Shown: positions 28,173 to 37,823, numbered from the stretch's first letter. The stretch is DNA of 64,000 bases from Caviibacterium pharyngocola (GCF_002795405.1 NZ_PHGZ01000021.1:1-64000); one strand, 5' to 3'. Program-made: numbers and translations. The notes: generated from the sequence alone by a model not told the origin.

Positions 28173-28526
28173 CTAAATTCCGAACAAATGTGCTAGCAAC
28201 GCTAAAATCGCTGGTAACCCTTGTTTAATCAATATCCCTTTATTTGAGGTTACAGCACCATAAATTGCAGCAACCACCACACAACTTAAAAAGAAATAAG
28301 TTACCGAAATTTGCCCGATTGCATAAGAAAACAAAATTCCCGCGGCTAAAAATCCGTTATACAGCCCTTGATTGGCAAACAAGATTTTGGTTTTAGGATT
28401 TGTGACATCTTGCTCGGTTAAATTAAAAATCTTTTTCGCCTTTTCTGTATTTAACGCAAACATTTCCAAATAAAGAATGTAGAAATGTTCAAGGGCGACA
28501 AGAATGGTGAGGGCGGTTGCTATCAT
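28173..28526 (-). CDS. DUF1304 family membrane protein
   Basis: The 117-residue protein has four hydrophobic segments (about 1-22, 52-70, 74-92 and 96-116) with LVALEHFYILYLEMF near the start and NQGLYNGFLAAG in the second helix, which are the typical DUF1304 signatures. It is an inner-membrane protein of unknown role. It starts 9 bp after the stop of the DUF1016 gene on the same strand and is probably cotranscribed with it. Confidence 0.85.
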   Translation of the reverse strand: MIATALTILVALEHFYILYLEMFALNTEKAKKIFNLTEQDVTNPKTKILFANQGLYNGFLAAGILFSYAIGQISVTYFFLSCVVVAAIYGAVTSNKGILIKQGLPAILALLAHLFGI

Positions 28527-28535
28527 TTTTACCTT

Positions 28536-29591
28536 TTACTCAAACTGTTGCTCAAAAATAATTTTTTGTTGTTCAATTTCTCGAATAAGATCTTCTTCAC
28601 TTGGTAAATATGCCATATATTTGCTCGCAAATAGCTGTTTATTATCATTTAATACAGAATATTTTGCGATAATACTATCAGTCTCTGTGCACAGTAATAA
28701 GCCAACCGTTGGATTGTCGTCCGATCGTTTTTGTAAATCATCATACATTCGCACATACATATCCAGTTGTCCGATATCTTGATGTGTCAGCTTTTCTGTT
28801 TTCAGCTCAACAATCACAAAACATTTTAAAATGTAGTTGTAAAAAACTAAATCAATAAAGAAATCAGAGGTTTCTGTTCGAATACATTGCTGGCGAGCAA
28901 CAAATGCAAAGCCTTTTCCTAATTCCAGCATAAATTGCTGTAAGTTATCAATTAACGCTTTCTCTAATTCTGCTTCTGTATAAGCCAAATTTGTCGGTAA
29001 GTTTAAAAACTCCAAAACCGTTGGTGATTTAATAAAATCACTTGCTTTTAAGTCTTGAGTTTTCTCTTGCATTTCTGCTTGTACAAGCTGCTTATCTTTA
29101 CTTGCTAACAATCTTTCATAGTAAAGTGTTGAGATATTGCGATCTAAAGTACGCACCGACCAATGATTTTCAGCCGCCTCGGTTAAATAATAGAGCCGAG
29201 CGTTTTCATTAGTTAACTTTAATGTGCGTTGAAAATGTGACCAACTCAATTTGGCGAACAGTGTTCGCCATTTTTGAAAATCAGGAAATAATAAGTAAAA
29301 TTGCCTAATCTCTCTTAATGAGCGATAGCTAAAACCCTTCCCAAATTCCTTAGTCAATTCAAGGGAAAGTTTCTGTAAAATCTCTTTTCCATAAGCCGCT
29401 CTATCTTTCCCATTCTGTTCTTCCACGACGATACGTTCGCCAATTTTCCAATAAGCCTCGATCATTGCAGAATTCACAGCTACATAGGCCTGTTGGCGTG
29501 CTGAGTGAAGGATATATTTCACATCGGAAAGGTAAGATATTGTGCTGTTTTCTATCATTGATGTTGTTACATTTTGAATTAACTCATTCAT
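28536..29591 (-). CDS. yhcG: PDDEXK nuclease domain protein (DUF1016 / YhcG family)
   Basis: The 351-residue protein begins with the N-terminal DUF1016 helical domain (VKYILHSARQQAYVAVNSAM, YGKEILQKLSLELTKEFGKGF, SWSHFQRTL) and ends with the PDDEXK nuclease domain: FIDLVFYNYILKCFVIVELK (about 257-276) supplies the catalytic Asp and E-x-K, and QLDMYVRMYDD follows. The family is related to restriction/Holliday-junction nucleases and often travels with defence genes. The ATG at 29591 is chosen because AAGGAGGA lies just before it; an upstream in-frame start would run through the operator palindrome. Confidence 0.9.
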   Translation of the reverse strand: MNELIQNVTTSMIENSTISYLSDVKYILHSARQQAYVAVNSAMIEAYWKIGERIVVEEQNGKDRAAYGKEILQKLSLELTKEFGKGFSYRSLREIRQFYLLFPDFQKWRTLFAKLSWSHFQRTLKLTNENARLYYLTEAAENHWSVRTLDRNISTLYYERLLASKDKQLVQAEMQEKTQDLKASDFIKSPTVLEFLNLPTNLAYTEAELEKALIDNLQQFMLELGKGFAFVARQQCIRTETSDFFIDLVFYNYILKCFVIVELKTEKLTHQDIGQLDMYVRMYDDLQKRSDDNPTVGLLLCTETDSIIAKYSVLNDNKQLFASKYMAYLPSEEDLIREIEQQKIIFEQQFE

Positions 29592-29604
29592 ATTTCCTCC
29601 TTGT

Positions 29605-29629
29605 TTAAGGTCACAAATTGTGACCTTAA
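29605..29629. promoter_or_regulatory. Perfect palindrome upstream of the DUF1016 nuclease gene
   Basis: TTAAGGTCACAA and TTGTGACCTTAA flank one central base (12-bp arms), 14 bp before the start codon. A second, looser palindrome (TTTGAGATCA..TGATTTCAAA) follows to about 29663. They look like operator sites or a REP-like unit in the leader. Confidence 0.5.
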
Positions 29630-29733
29630 AGCTCATTTGAGATCATAGTTTGTGATTTCAAATAGAGGCATATTAGTGAGTTCTTTAAATTTTATCTAAA
29701 AATCCTCTTTATTTTTCGACAGAGATCGCAAAA

Positions 29734-30432
29734 TTACAACAACGCTCCTGCCTCTTTATCCAAATACCACTCCGTAATTCCGTTGCGGCTTTGGATTTTC
29801 GCTGCCGGATAAGGTAAATCTTGCGGAAGTGCGGTCTGAATTTCTTTTAAAATTTGCGCTTTTGAGCCGCCGGTGACTAAATAGGTAATGCGTTTTGCCC
29901 GTTCGATTAATTTTGCCGTTTTGGAAATGCGGATTTGTCCGCTTTCCGGATGTTTGGCGATGACTGCCACATTTTCATCGGCAAAATTGGTTTGATGCGG
30001 GAAAAGCGAGGCGGTGTGTCCGTCGGCGCCCATTCCTAAAATAATCCAATCAAATTCAAGATTTGGCACGCAATCTTTTAATTCTTGGCTGAATCTCTCC
30101 AGTTCCTGTTCAACCGGCGCTTCGCCGCGAATACGATGAATATTTTCCGCCGGAATTTGAATGTGATCGAACAATAATTTTTGCACTTCGCCGTAATTGC
30201 TTTCCGGATCTTGCGGTGCGACCATACGATCATCGCCCCACCAAAAATGTAAATTTTTCCACCGCACTTCGGTATTAAAAGGCGCTTGCGCTAAGGTTTC
30301 AAACAGCAATTTTGGCGTTGATCCGCCGGAAAGGGAAATATGCACCGGACGATTTTGTCGGCTGTATTCCACAAATTCTTGAGCAATTTTTTCTACTGCA
30401 TCTTGAGCGGTATTGAAGATTGTTGTGTTCAT
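29734..30432 (-). CDS. pgl: 6-phosphogluconolactonase
   Basis: Pgl hydrolyses 6-phosphogluconolactone. The 232-residue protein matches the DevB/SOL family: HISLSGGSTPKLLFETLA (about 31-48, phosphate-binding), WWGDDRMVAPQDPESNYG (about 64-81) and DWIILGMGADGHTASLFPH (about 125-143, catalytic His). It lies between gnd and zwf in the pentose phosphate cluster. A REPIN-like repeat separates it from zwf. Confidence 0.96.
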   Translation of the reverse strand: MNTTIFNTAQDAVEKIAQEFVEYSRQNRPVHISLSGGSTPKLLFETLAQAPFNTEVRWKNLHFWWGDDRMVAPQDPESNYGEVQKLLFDHIQIPAENIHRIRGEAPVEQELERFSQELKDCVPNLEFDWIILGMGADGHTASLFPHQTNFADENVAVIAKHPESGQIRISKTAKLIERAKRITYLVTGGSKAQILKEIQTALPQDLPYPAAKIQSRNGITEWYLDKEAGALL

Positions 30433-30449
30433 TATATTATCCTTGATAA

Positions 30450-30512
30450 TTGTAGGGTGGGCTTTAGCCCACCAAGATATTTATATTGCACTGGTGGGCT
30501 AAAGCCCACCCT
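30450..30512. repeat. REPIN-like element: two inverted 22-bp palindromic repeats
   Basis: GTAGGGTGGGCTTTAGCCCA (30450-30471 in full) is repeated as an exact reverse complement at 30491-30512, with a 19-bp AT-rich spacer. Each arm is itself nearly palindromic (GGTGGGCT..AGCCCACC), the layout of a REPIN. It fills the pgl-zwf gap. Confidence 0.8.
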
Positions 30513-30518
30513 ACTTTT

Positions 30519-32009
30519 TTAAACCTTCTTCTTCATCATTCCACTTGGTTTACGCCAAACGCGCCCGGTTTTGGCGATAAGCTTGTCCGCTTCCGTCGGT
30601 CCCCAAGTGCCGGCTTCGTATTCATAAACGCGTCCGCGTTCTGCTTTATAATCTAAAATCGGTTGCACGAATTTCCAGCACGCGTGAACTGCGTCGGTGC
30701 GTGCGAATAAGGTTGCGTCGCCTTTCATTGCATCCAATAACAAGCGATCGTAAGCGCTTAGCAAACTCGGCGTGGCAAGATCGGCATAACGGAAATCCAT
30801 CGATACTTCTTTGGCTTCAAAGCCGGCACCCGGTTTTTTCAAACCGAAACGCATTGAAATGCCTTCGTCCGGTTGAATGCGAATAATCAATTTGTTTTCC
30901 GGTGCTTTTTGGCTGAAGACCGGATGCGGCGTGGTTTTGAAATGGATGACCACTTCCGTCACGCGTGTCGGTAAGCGTTTGCCCGTGCGCACATAAAACG
31001 GCACGCCCGCCCAGCGCCAGTTGTCGATTTCGCAACGTAGCGCCATATAGGTTTCGGTGGTGGAATCCGCCGGCACGCCTTTTTCTTGGGTATAGCCTTT
31101 AACCGTTTCGCCGTGAATGTCGCTACTGACGTATTGTCCTAACACCAAATTATTTTTCACATCCTCTTCGCTTAACGGATGCAAACAATGCAGCACTTTC
31201 GCCACTTCGTCACGCATTGAATCGGCGTTGATAATCGCCGGCGGTTCCATCGCCACCATCGCCAATACTTGCAATAAATGGTTTTGGAACATATCGCGCA
31301 TCGCGCCGGAGCCGTCATAATAACCGCCGCGTTCTTCCACGCCGATAGATTCCGCGCCGGTGATTTCGATGTAATCGATGAAATTACGGTTCCATAACGG
31401 CTCGAATAAGCCGTTGGAGAAACGCAACACTAAAAGATTTTGCACGGTTTCTTTGCCTAAATAATGATCGATACGGTAGATTTGGTGTTCTTCAAAGAAA
31501 CGATGAATTTGTACGTCCAAGGCTTTGGCAGTTTTGCTATCATAACCGAAAGGTTTTTCCACGATAATGCGTTTCCAGCCGTATTCTTCCGTGTTGAGCC
31601 CGTGCGCGGCGAGACATTCCGGAATCACGCCGTATAGGCTCGGCGGCGTGGACATATAATATAAGGTGTTGCCGCAGGTTTGATATTTATCGTGTAATTC
31701 GTCCAAACGCGGAATCAGTTTGCCGTAATCCGTCGAGTCGGAGGTATTAACCGCTTGATAATATAAGTGACTACAGAATTTTTCTAAGGTTTCCCCTTCG
31801 GCTTTTTCCGAACGAATTAATGCCTCACGCATTTTTTGGCGAAAGTCTTCGTCGTTTAATTCGGTGCGTGCGACGCCTAAAACGGAAAAATGTTCGGTTA
31901 AACGCCCGATTTGATATAAATTGTACAGCGCCGGAATGAGTTTGCGATGGGTTAAATCGCCGGATGCGCCGAAAATGACAATACAATTATTTTCTGCATT
32001 TACGTTCAT
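30519..32009 (-). CDS. zwf: Glucose-6-phosphate 1-dehydrogenase
   Basis: Zwf oxidises glucose-6-phosphate with NADP+, the entry to the pentose phosphate route. The 496-residue protein shows [20 protein letters not shown] (NADP site, about 9-28), IVEKPFGYD (about 145-153) and the active-site RIDHYLGKE (about 175-183, catalytic His in the RIDHYLGKE motif). I choose the ATG at 32009 because it follows AGGAA and begins the conserved domain; a longer in-frame start at 32072 would add 21 unrelated residues. Confidence 0.97.
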   Translation of the reverse strand: MNVNAENNCIVIFGASGDLTHRKLIPALYNLYQIGRLTEHFSVLGVARTELNDEDFRQKMREALIRSEKAEGETLEKFCSHLYYQAVNTSDSTDYGKLIPRLDELHDKYQTCGNTLYYMSTPPSLYGVIPECLAAHGLNTEEYGWKRIIVEKPFGYDSKTAKALDVQIHRFFEEHQIYRIDHYLGKETVQNLLVLRFSNGLFEPLWNRNFIDYIEITGAESIGVEERGGYYDGSGAMRDMFQNHLLQVLAMVAMEPPAIINADSMRDEVAKVLHCLHPLSEEDVKNNLVLGQYVSSDIHGETVKGYTQEKGVPADSTTETYMALRCEIDNWRWAGVPFYVRTGKRLPTRVTEVVIHFKTTPHPVFSQKAPENKLIIRIQPDEGISMRFGLKKPGAGFEAKEVSMDFRYADLATPSLLSAYDRLLLDAMKGDATLFARTDAVHACWKFVQPILDYKAERGRVYEYEAGTWGPTEADKLIAKTGRVWRKPSGMMKKKV

Positions 32010-32075
32010 ATTGTTCCTAATGTGATTTGTTAAATATTTGTAATAATATGCGCAATTCGCGCAAATTACCAATAG

Positions 32076-32888
32076 TTACGGTGAATTAAAGCGAAAGATT
32101 TTTTCCCAGTGGAATTGCCGATCGCCGCCCATAATAAAATCCGGATTAATCAAGCTTTCCCGTTGATTATAAGTCAGCGGTCGAAATCGCGTATCGTAAA
32201 TGATTCCGCCGCTTTCGGCTAATAAAATTTCCGCCGCTGCAGTATCCCATTCGCCGGTTTGCCCCAAGCGAATATAACAATCGGCAACGCCTTCCGCTAC
32301 CAGCGCGCTTTTTAATCCGCTGGAGCCGTAAAGTTGAAATTCATAATGAAAATTCGGGTTTAAAATCGACCGCACTTTTTCCGCCGCTGCAGCGGAACCG
32401 ACGATAATGTTTAACGGACGTGTCGGATCAAGTCGGCGCGGTTGCAAGCGTCGGGTTTGTTCCGCCGTTTGTTTATAGGCGCCGAAACCTTGCATTGCGT
32501 AATAGGTTTTGCCTAATGTCGGCGAGTGAATAATGCCTAACACGGGACGATTTTGATGCACCAAAGCGATGAGCACGGAAAATTGATCGGTGCGCCGAAT
32601 AAATTGCTGCGTGCCGTCTAAGGGATCGATTAACCAATAAGTTTGCCAGCGATTTCGAACGGCAAGCGGAATATCACAGCTTTCTTCGGACAACACCGGA
32701 AATTGCGGCGTAAGTGCGGTCAGTTTTTCGCTTAAAAAACGGCTGACGAACAAATCCGCCTGCGTCACCGGCGTATTATCGCTTTTGGTTTGCACTTGAA
32801 GCGGTTGGTGATAAAAACGGATTAAATGCGCGCCGGCGTCAAACGCAATTTCTAAAGCGGCGTGTAAAAGTTGCGGTGTCAGTTGCAA
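32076..32888 (-). CDS. cysQ: 3'(2'),5'-bisphosphate nucleotidase CysQ
   Basis: CysQ removes the 3'-phosphate from PAP(S) and belongs to the inositol-phosphatase fold. The 270 residues contain the metal-binding PVLSEESCDIP (about 59-69), WLIDPLDGTQQFIRR (DPLDGT motif, about 85-99) and GEWDTAAAEILLAESGG (about 212-228). The gene is upstream of zwf on the same strand, ending 67 bp before it, and downstream of the OPT transporter gene, matching the pgl-zwf-cysQ grouping in Haemophilus. Confidence 0.94.
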   Translation of the reverse strand: MQLTPQLLHAALEIAFDAGAHLIRFYHQPLQVQTKSDNTPVTQADLFVSRFLSEKLTALTPQFPVLSEESCDIPLAVRNRWQTYWLIDPLDGTQQFIRRTDQFSVLIALVHQNRPVLGIIHSPTLGKTYYAMQGFGAYKQTAEQTRRLQPRRLDPTRPLNIIVGSAAAAEKVRSILNPNFHYEFQLYGSSGLKSALVAEGVADCYIRLGQTGEWDTAAAEILLAESGGIIYDTRFRPLTYNQRESLINPDFIMGGDRQFHWEKIFRFNSP

Positions 32889-32933
32889 GGCGGCGTCTCC
32901 GTAAAGCTGGTGGTGGCTTATTATAACAAAAGA

Positions 32934-32962
32934 AAGAAAAAAGGGTGCATTTGCGCACCCTT
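32934..32962 (-). terminator. Terminator of the OPT transporter gene
   Basis: In the reverse direction AAGGGTGC and GCACCCTT (arms 32955-32962 and 32941-32948) form an 8-bp stem followed by a T-run. Confidence 0.85.
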
Positions 32963-32975
32963 CGATTCGATAAAA

Positions 32976-35000
32976 TTACTGTTTGGCTTTTAATACGCGC
33001 AAGGCGAAGATACCGATCCCTGCGACGAAAACGATCAAGCCTAACACTTCGGCGATACCGCCCCAGTTTTCCAAGTTTAAGGCTAACGGTGCGTCGGAGC
33101 CGCCGGAAGTCACGGACGCGGCGATGATAAACGCAAGGATAACGCCAATTAAACTTTCACCGACAATTAACCCGGCGGCGAATAAAGTGCCGTAGCGTTC
33201 CGCTTTTTTCTTCACATCCGCGAGATTTTTACCGTTATTTAATGCGTAACGTTCCAAATGACGATTAATCAACCAAGCCAAAACGGAACCGATAATAATC
33301 GGCATATTAATTGACGGTGGTAAATAAATCCCCATTCCCACCGCAAGCGCCGGTAAGGCGAAACGGTTTTTGCTGGTGCGTTTTAATAAGGTGTCAACAC
33401 AAATCAGCGCTAACCCTAAAACGATTCCCATAAAGATATAAGTCCATTCCAAATTATCGGAGAAAATACCTTTGGCAATGGTGGTCATTAAGGTTGCTTG
33501 CGGTGCGGAAAGCGCTTGGCTCGGATCCATATCCGGACGTGGCATTGCGCCGCTAAAGCCGTAAGCGTGGTATAAAATTTCCAATACCGGCGCGATGACG
33601 AAGGCGCCGACGATACAGCCGATAATCAAGGCAACTTGTTGACGCCAAGGTGTGGCTTCCACCAATAAACCGGTTTTTAAATCTTGTAGGTTATCGTTCG
33701 AAATCGCTGCGGTGCTGACCACGATCGAGCCGGAGAAAATGGTAAGTGCGGTCAAAAATTGTTGACCTTCCGCGCTTTCCAACAAACCGGACATTTTGCC
33801 GATAAACATTAAGGTTAACGAAATCAACACCACGGAAATAATTCCGATACCGGAAATCGGGCTGGAGGAAGAACCGACCAATCCCGCCATATATCCGCAA
33901 GCCGCCGCGACGAAGAAACCGATAAACACGGCAAGTGCGGTACAAACAACGATTAATAATACGGCAAGTTCGCTGGAAATCGGTGCATTTTCAACGAAAT
34001 GCGATAATGCCAAAGCAATGAGCGCAATAGCGGCAAGAGTGACCAAAATCATTGTTTTCGGTGATAAATCTTGCTGCGTGCGGTCGGTGGCGAGCGCCGT
34101 CGGATCTTTAAGCGTGCGGAAAGATTGCGCCATTCCTTGGATCATCGGTTTCATTAACACCAATAACGTCCAAATCGCCGCAATCCCGATGGTGCCGACG
34201 CCGATAAAGCGCACTTTGCTTTTCCAAACGGACATTGCATAGCCGATCATATCCATATCCGCCGGCATTGCGGATGTGGCGGTGAAATACGGCACGGCGA
34301 TGCCCCAAGTTAAGAAAATGCCCAATAAAATCGCCAAACCGCCGACGATACCGACCAAATAACCGGCACCGAGCAACGCTAAAGAAAAGCCCATCGGCAC
34401 TTGAAACACCGCGCTGCCGCCTTTAAACCAAAGGCTCGCACCGTCGGCAATGACGCGCAAGCCGTTGGTTAAAAAGCCGATTGTCGCGGCGATAATTCCG
34501 CCTGCGGCGATTTCTTTAATGCCGCTTTCGGCGCTTTGATCTTGTTCGTGATTGCCTGCTTTAAGAATTTCTGCCGCTGCCACACCTTCAGGATAAGGCA
34601 AGTCGCTTTTTACCACCATAACGTGGCGTAACGGAATGGTGAAAATCACCCCTAAGATCCCGCCGGCGGTACAAATGAGTAAAGTTTGCCAAAACGGAAA
34701 ATCTTGCCAATAACCCATCATTAATAAGCCGGGAATAACGAAAATCACCGAAGAAAGCGTGCCCGCGGAGGACGCTTGGGTTTGCACCATATTGTTTTCC
34801 AGAATATTGGAGCCGGAAAACATTTTTAATACCGCCATTGAAATTACGGCGGCGGGAATGGATGACGCAAAGGTCAAACCGACTTTTAAACCGAGATACA
34901 CGTTAGACGCGGTAAATACCACGGTAATTAATGCGCCTAAAAACATCCCCCGAAATGTTAATTCTTGCAAAGAAGGTGCAAGATGAGTGGATTTTTGCAT
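32976..35000 (-). CDS. OPT-family oligopeptide transporter
   Basis: The 674-residue protein has many hydrophobic segments (about 14-16 membrane helices), starting TFRGMFLGALITVVFTASNVYLGLKVG (about 14-40), the OPT signature NVYLGLKVGL. It has a long soluble loop near 300-330 (FRTLKDPTALATDRTQQ). Members of this family take up oligopeptides or metal chelates; the substrate here is unknown. It ends with its own terminator, so it is probably transcribed apart from cysQ. Confidence 0.92.
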   Translation of the reverse strand: MQKSTHLAPSLQELTFRGMFLGALITVVFTASNVYLGLKVGLTFASSIPAAVISMAVLKMFSGSNILENNMVQTQASSAGTLSSVIFVIPGLLMMGYWQDFPFWQTLLICTAGGILGVIFTIPLRHVMVVKSDLPYPEGVAAAEILKAGNHEQDQSAESGIKEIAAGGIIAATIGFLTNGLRVIADGASLWFKGGSAVFQVPMGFSLALLGAGYLVGIVGGLAILLGIFLTWGIAVPYFTATSAMPADMDMIGYAMSVWKSKVRFIGVGTIGIAAIWTLLVLMKPMIQGMAQSFRTLKDPTALATDRTQQDLSPKTMILVTLAAIALIALALSHFVENAPISSELAVLLIVVCTALAVFIGFFVAAACGYMAGLVGSSSSPISGIGIISVVLISLTLMFIGKMSGLLESAEGQQFLTALTIFSGSIVVSTAAISNDNLQDLKTGLLVEATPWRQQVALIIGCIVGAFVIAPVLEILYHAYGFSGAMPRPDMDPSQALSAPQATLMTTIAKGIFSDNLEWTYIFMGIVLGLALICVDTLLKRTSKNRFALPALAVGMGIYLPPSINMPIIIGSVLAWLINRHLERYALNNGKNLADVKKKAERYGTLFAAGLIVGESLIGVILAFIIAASVTSGGSDAPLALNLENWGGIAEVLGLIVFVAGIGIFALRVLKAKQ

Positions 35001-35092
35001 AATATGCCTCTGTTGTAGTTATAAAATCGGCTGTGATTCTACCCTAAACCGCCTAATATGGGTAAAGGATATTTGTTTTTTGTCGCAAAAAA

Positions 35093-35127
35093 AGGATGAA
35101 AATTGCCGACTTTGCAAAAATCATCCT
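35093..35127 (-). terminator. Terminator after nudE
   Basis: Reading the reverse strand, AGGATGA (35127-35121) and TCATCCT (35099-35093) pair across a loop of 21 bases and are followed by a T-run. Confidence 0.7.
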
Positions 35128-35141
35128 ATTATTTCGCATTT

Positions 35142-35699
35142 TTAGTAGGTTGTAGGTAAATTTAAGTAATCTCGCAAGCAATAAAGTGCGGTCAAATTTC
35201 GCGTCTCGCAGAAATCGGGATCGTGCAACAGACGATGAATATCGTTCAATGGCACGCGCACCAGTTGTAACGGTTCCGGCTCGTCGCCTTCCAATTTGCA
35301 CGGATAAAAATCTTGCGCGAGAAAAATATGCATCGGATTATTCATAAAACTCGGCGCGGTGTTTACCGTGCGCAAATGCACGAATTTTCGCGCGCCCAAA
35401 CCAATTTCTTCTTTTAATTCACGATCGGCGCTTTGCTCCGGCGTTTCGTTCGGATCCATTAAACCTTTCGGAAAACCGAGTTCGTAACGTTCCGTGCCGA
35501 CGGCATACTCGCGCACCATCAACAGCTCTTCCCCGTCCACCGGCAGAATCAACACGGCGGCGCGATGGCCGGGTTTAAGGCGTTCATAAACGCGTTGCTC
35601 GCCGTTGGAAAATTGCAATTCGACCGCTTGCACCTCAAAAATACGGGATTTCGCCGCGCGCGAAACGGATAAAATTGTTGGCTTTCTCAATTCTTGCAT
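35142..35699 (-). CDS. nudE: Nudix hydrolase NudE (ADP compounds hydrolase)
   Basis: NudE hydrolyses ADP-ribose, NADH and Ap3A. The 185-residue protein holds the Nudix box GFPKGLMDPNETPEQSADRE (about 87-106) continuing LKEEIG, with the catalytic Glu residues intact, and the NudE-type YAVGTERYELGF just before it and LEGDEPEPLQLVRVPL after. The ATG at 35699 is preferred since the protein start (MQELRKPTILSVS) lines up with E. coli NudE; an earlier start adds 35 hydrophobic residues. It is divergent from yrfG, as in the E. coli nudE-yrfG-hslR-hslO-pckA region. Confidence 0.93.
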   Translation of the reverse strand: MQELRKPTILSVSRAAKSRIFEVQAVELQFSNGEQRVYERLKPGHRAAVLILPVDGEELLMVREYAVGTERYELGFPKGLMDPNETPEQSADRELKEEIGLGARKFVHLRTVNTAPSFMNNPMHIFLAQDFYPCKLEGDEPEPLQLVRVPLNDIHRLLHDPDFCETRNLTALYCLRDYLNLPTTY

Positions 35700-35772
35700 A
35701 AACACCTCTTTTACAAATCGAAGGAATAACGATACCATAAACCCGAATAAGAAAGAACGCAAAGGCAAGCGA

Positions 35773-36429
35773 ATGACAAAATTAAATTGGCGACAAATAG
35801 ACACGGTGATTTTGGATTTGGACGGTACATTGATCGATCTGCATTTCGATCATCATTTTTGGCGCAACAGCGTGCCGCAAGCCTATGCCGAAAAATTCGG
35901 CTTAAGCTTGGCGCAAAGTCGAGAATTGCTCAAAGCGCGTTATGATGAAATCGAACACAGTATGAATTGGTACAGTATCGATTTTTGGGCGGAAAATCTG
36001 GAATTACCCTTGCGCGAATTGTTAACCGAACAAGGCGCAATGACAAAAGTGCGGTCGGATGTGTATCCGTTTTTAACCGCGTTGAAAGCGCAAAATAAAC
36101 GCCTGATTCTGCTTACCGACAGTCATCCGTTCAGCTTGCAATTAAAATTAAAACATTGCGATTTAGCACCGCACTTTGAGTTGTGTTTATCCAGTCATCA
36201 ATTCTGTGCGCCGAAAGTGGAACAAACCTTGTGGAAAAATTTGCAAGCCCGTTATTATTTCGAACCGGCGAAAACCTTGTTTATCGATGATACCGAAAGC
36301 GTGCTGGACAGCGCGGCGCAATTCGGTATCGCTTACACCGTCGGCGTGGAAAATCCGGACAGCACGCAGCCGGCAAAAACATTCGAACGACATTTCTCGG
36401 TAAATAATTACCGCACTTTATTGGATTAA
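35773..36429 (+). CDS. yrfG: GMP/IMP nucleotidase YrfG (HAD family)
   Basis: YrfG is a haloacid-dehalogenase-type 5'-nucleotidase acting on GMP and IMP. The 218 residues start with VILDLDGTLIDLHFDHHFW (motif I DxDGT, about 12-30), then ILLTDSH (motif II), and LFIDDTESVLDSAAQFG (motif IV acidic pair, about 172-188). The ATG at 35773 aligns with the family start. hslR follows after 3 bases and is in the same operon. Confidence 0.92.
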   Translation: MTKLNWRQIDTVILDLDGTLIDLHFDHHFWRNSVPQAYAEKFGLSLAQSRELLKARYDEIEHSMNWYSIDFWAENLELPLRELLTEQGAMTKVRSDVYPFLTALKAQNKRLILLTDSHPFSLQLKLKHCDLAPHFELCLSSHQFCAPKVEQTLWKNLQARYYFEPAKTLFIDDTESVLDSAAQFGIAYTVGVENPDSTQPAKTFERHFSVNNYRTLLD

Positions 36430-36432
36430 TTT

Positions 36433-36846
36433 ATGGCGAAACAAACGGATAAACAGCAGACGCAAGAGGATGTCACGCGCTTGGATAAATGGCTTTGGGC
36501 GGCGCGATTTTATAAAACCCGCACCATTGCGAAAGAAATGATCGACGGCGGCAAAGTGCATTATAACGGACAACGCACCAAACCGAACAAATCGGTGGAA
36601 ATCGGCGCGACTATTAAATTACGCCAAGGCAACGACGAAAAAGAAATTATTGTGACCGCACTTTCGACCCAACGCCGCGGCGCGCCGGAAGCGCAATTAT
36701 TGTATTGCGAAACGGAAAAAAGCATTGAAAATCGCGAGAAAAATGCTATCGCGCGTAAGAATAACGCCTTATCGATGCCGCATCCGGATCGGCGTCCGAA
36801 TAAAAAAGAACGCCGTGATCTGATTAAATTCAAATATCAAGAATAG
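36433..36846 (+). CDS. hslR: Ribosome-associated heat shock protein Hsp15
   Basis: HslR rescues stalled 50S subunits carrying nascent chain-tRNA. The 137-residue protein carries an S4 RNA-binding domain (TRLDKWLWAARFYKTRTIAK, about 15-34, and GKVHYNGQRTKPN) and a highly basic C-terminus (HPDRRPNKKERRDL). It lies between yrfG and hslO, exactly as in enterobacteria. Confidence 0.95.
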   Translation: MAKQTDKQQTQEDVTRLDKWLWAARFYKTRTIAKEMIDGGKVHYNGQRTKPNKSVEIGATIKLRQGNDEKEIIVTALSTQRRGAPEAQLLYCETEKSIENREKNAIARKNNALSMPHPDRRPNKKERRDLIKFKYQE

Positions 36847-36937
36847 ACTTGTGATTTGCCGATTCGGCGCAATATATCGCTTATCATTCTTTGTGCGGCA
36901 TTTCGCAATGTCGCCGTAACAAACATTAGGAAACAAA

Positions 36938-37807
36938 ATGGATTATCAAACCGACAACGACAAACTTTATCGCTATCTATTCAACAATCGCGCGGTGCGC
37001 GGCGAATGGGTGCGCTTAAACCAGACTTTTGCGGATACTTTAAATACGCACCATTACCCGAAACCGGTACAAAATTTATTGGGCGAAATGATGGTGGCGA
37101 CCAATTTGCTCACCGCGACGCTGAAATTTAACGGCAATATCACGGTGCAAATTCAAGGCGACGGGCCGTTAAAATTAGCCCTGGTCAACGGCAGCGACAG
37201 CCAACAAATTCGCGCTTTGGCACGTTTACAAGGCGATATTGCCGAGGGAATGTCGCTGACCGAAATGGTCGGCAAGGGCGTGTTGGTGATTACTATCGCT
37301 CCGACGGAAGGCGAACGCTATCAAGGCGTGATTGCCTTGGACAAACCGACCGTCACCGAATGTTTGGAGGATTATTTTATTCGCTCCGAACAATTACAAA
37401 CCCAGTTGTTAATTCGTACCGGCGAGTATAACGGCAAAGCGGTTGCGGCGGGAATGTTGTTACAAATAATGCCGGACGGTTCGGGCTCGCCGCAAGATTT
37501 CGAACATTTGGCGACCTTGGCGGCAACGGTGAAAGACGAAGAATTATTCAGCTTAAGCGCGGAAGAATTGTTATATCGTTTATATCACGAAGAAACCGTG
37601 GAAATTTTTGCTCCGCAAGCCGTTTCTTTCCACTGCGGCTGCTCGGCGGAACGTTCCGGCTCGGCGTTATTATTGCTTGATGAAGCGGAAATCGATGAAA
37701 TCTTGGCGGAACACCAAGGCAGTATCGATATGCAATGCGAATGTTGCGGCACCCATTATTTCTTCAATAAGCAAGCCATTGAAAAATTAAAACGCGACGC
37801 ACAATAA
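36938..37807 (+). CDS. hslO: Redox-regulated chaperone Hsp33
   Basis: Hsp33 is a holdase switched on by oxidative unfolding of its zinc centre. The 289 residues include LYRYLFNNRAVRGEWVRLN at the start and the C-terminal zinc-binding site: HCGC (about 232-235) and CECCG (about 267-271), supplying four Cys ligands. A clear AGGAAA Shine-Dalgarno precedes the ATG. It follows hslR by 91 bp. Confidence 0.96.
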   Translation: MDYQTDNDKLYRYLFNNRAVRGEWVRLNQTFADTLNTHHYPKPVQNLLGEMMVATNLLTATLKFNGNITVQIQGDGPLKLALVNGSDSQQIRALARLQGDIAEGMSLTEMVGKGVLVITIAPTEGERYQGVIALDKPTVTECLEDYFIRSEQLQTQLLIRTGEYNGKAVAAGMLLQIMPDGSGSPQDFEHLATLAATVKDEELFSLSAEELLYRLYHEETVEIFAPQAVSFHCGCSAERSGSALLLLDEAEIDEILAEHQGSIDMQCECCGTHYFFNKQAIEKLKRDAQ

Positions 37808-37823
37808 TTTGCCTCTTTTGTTG

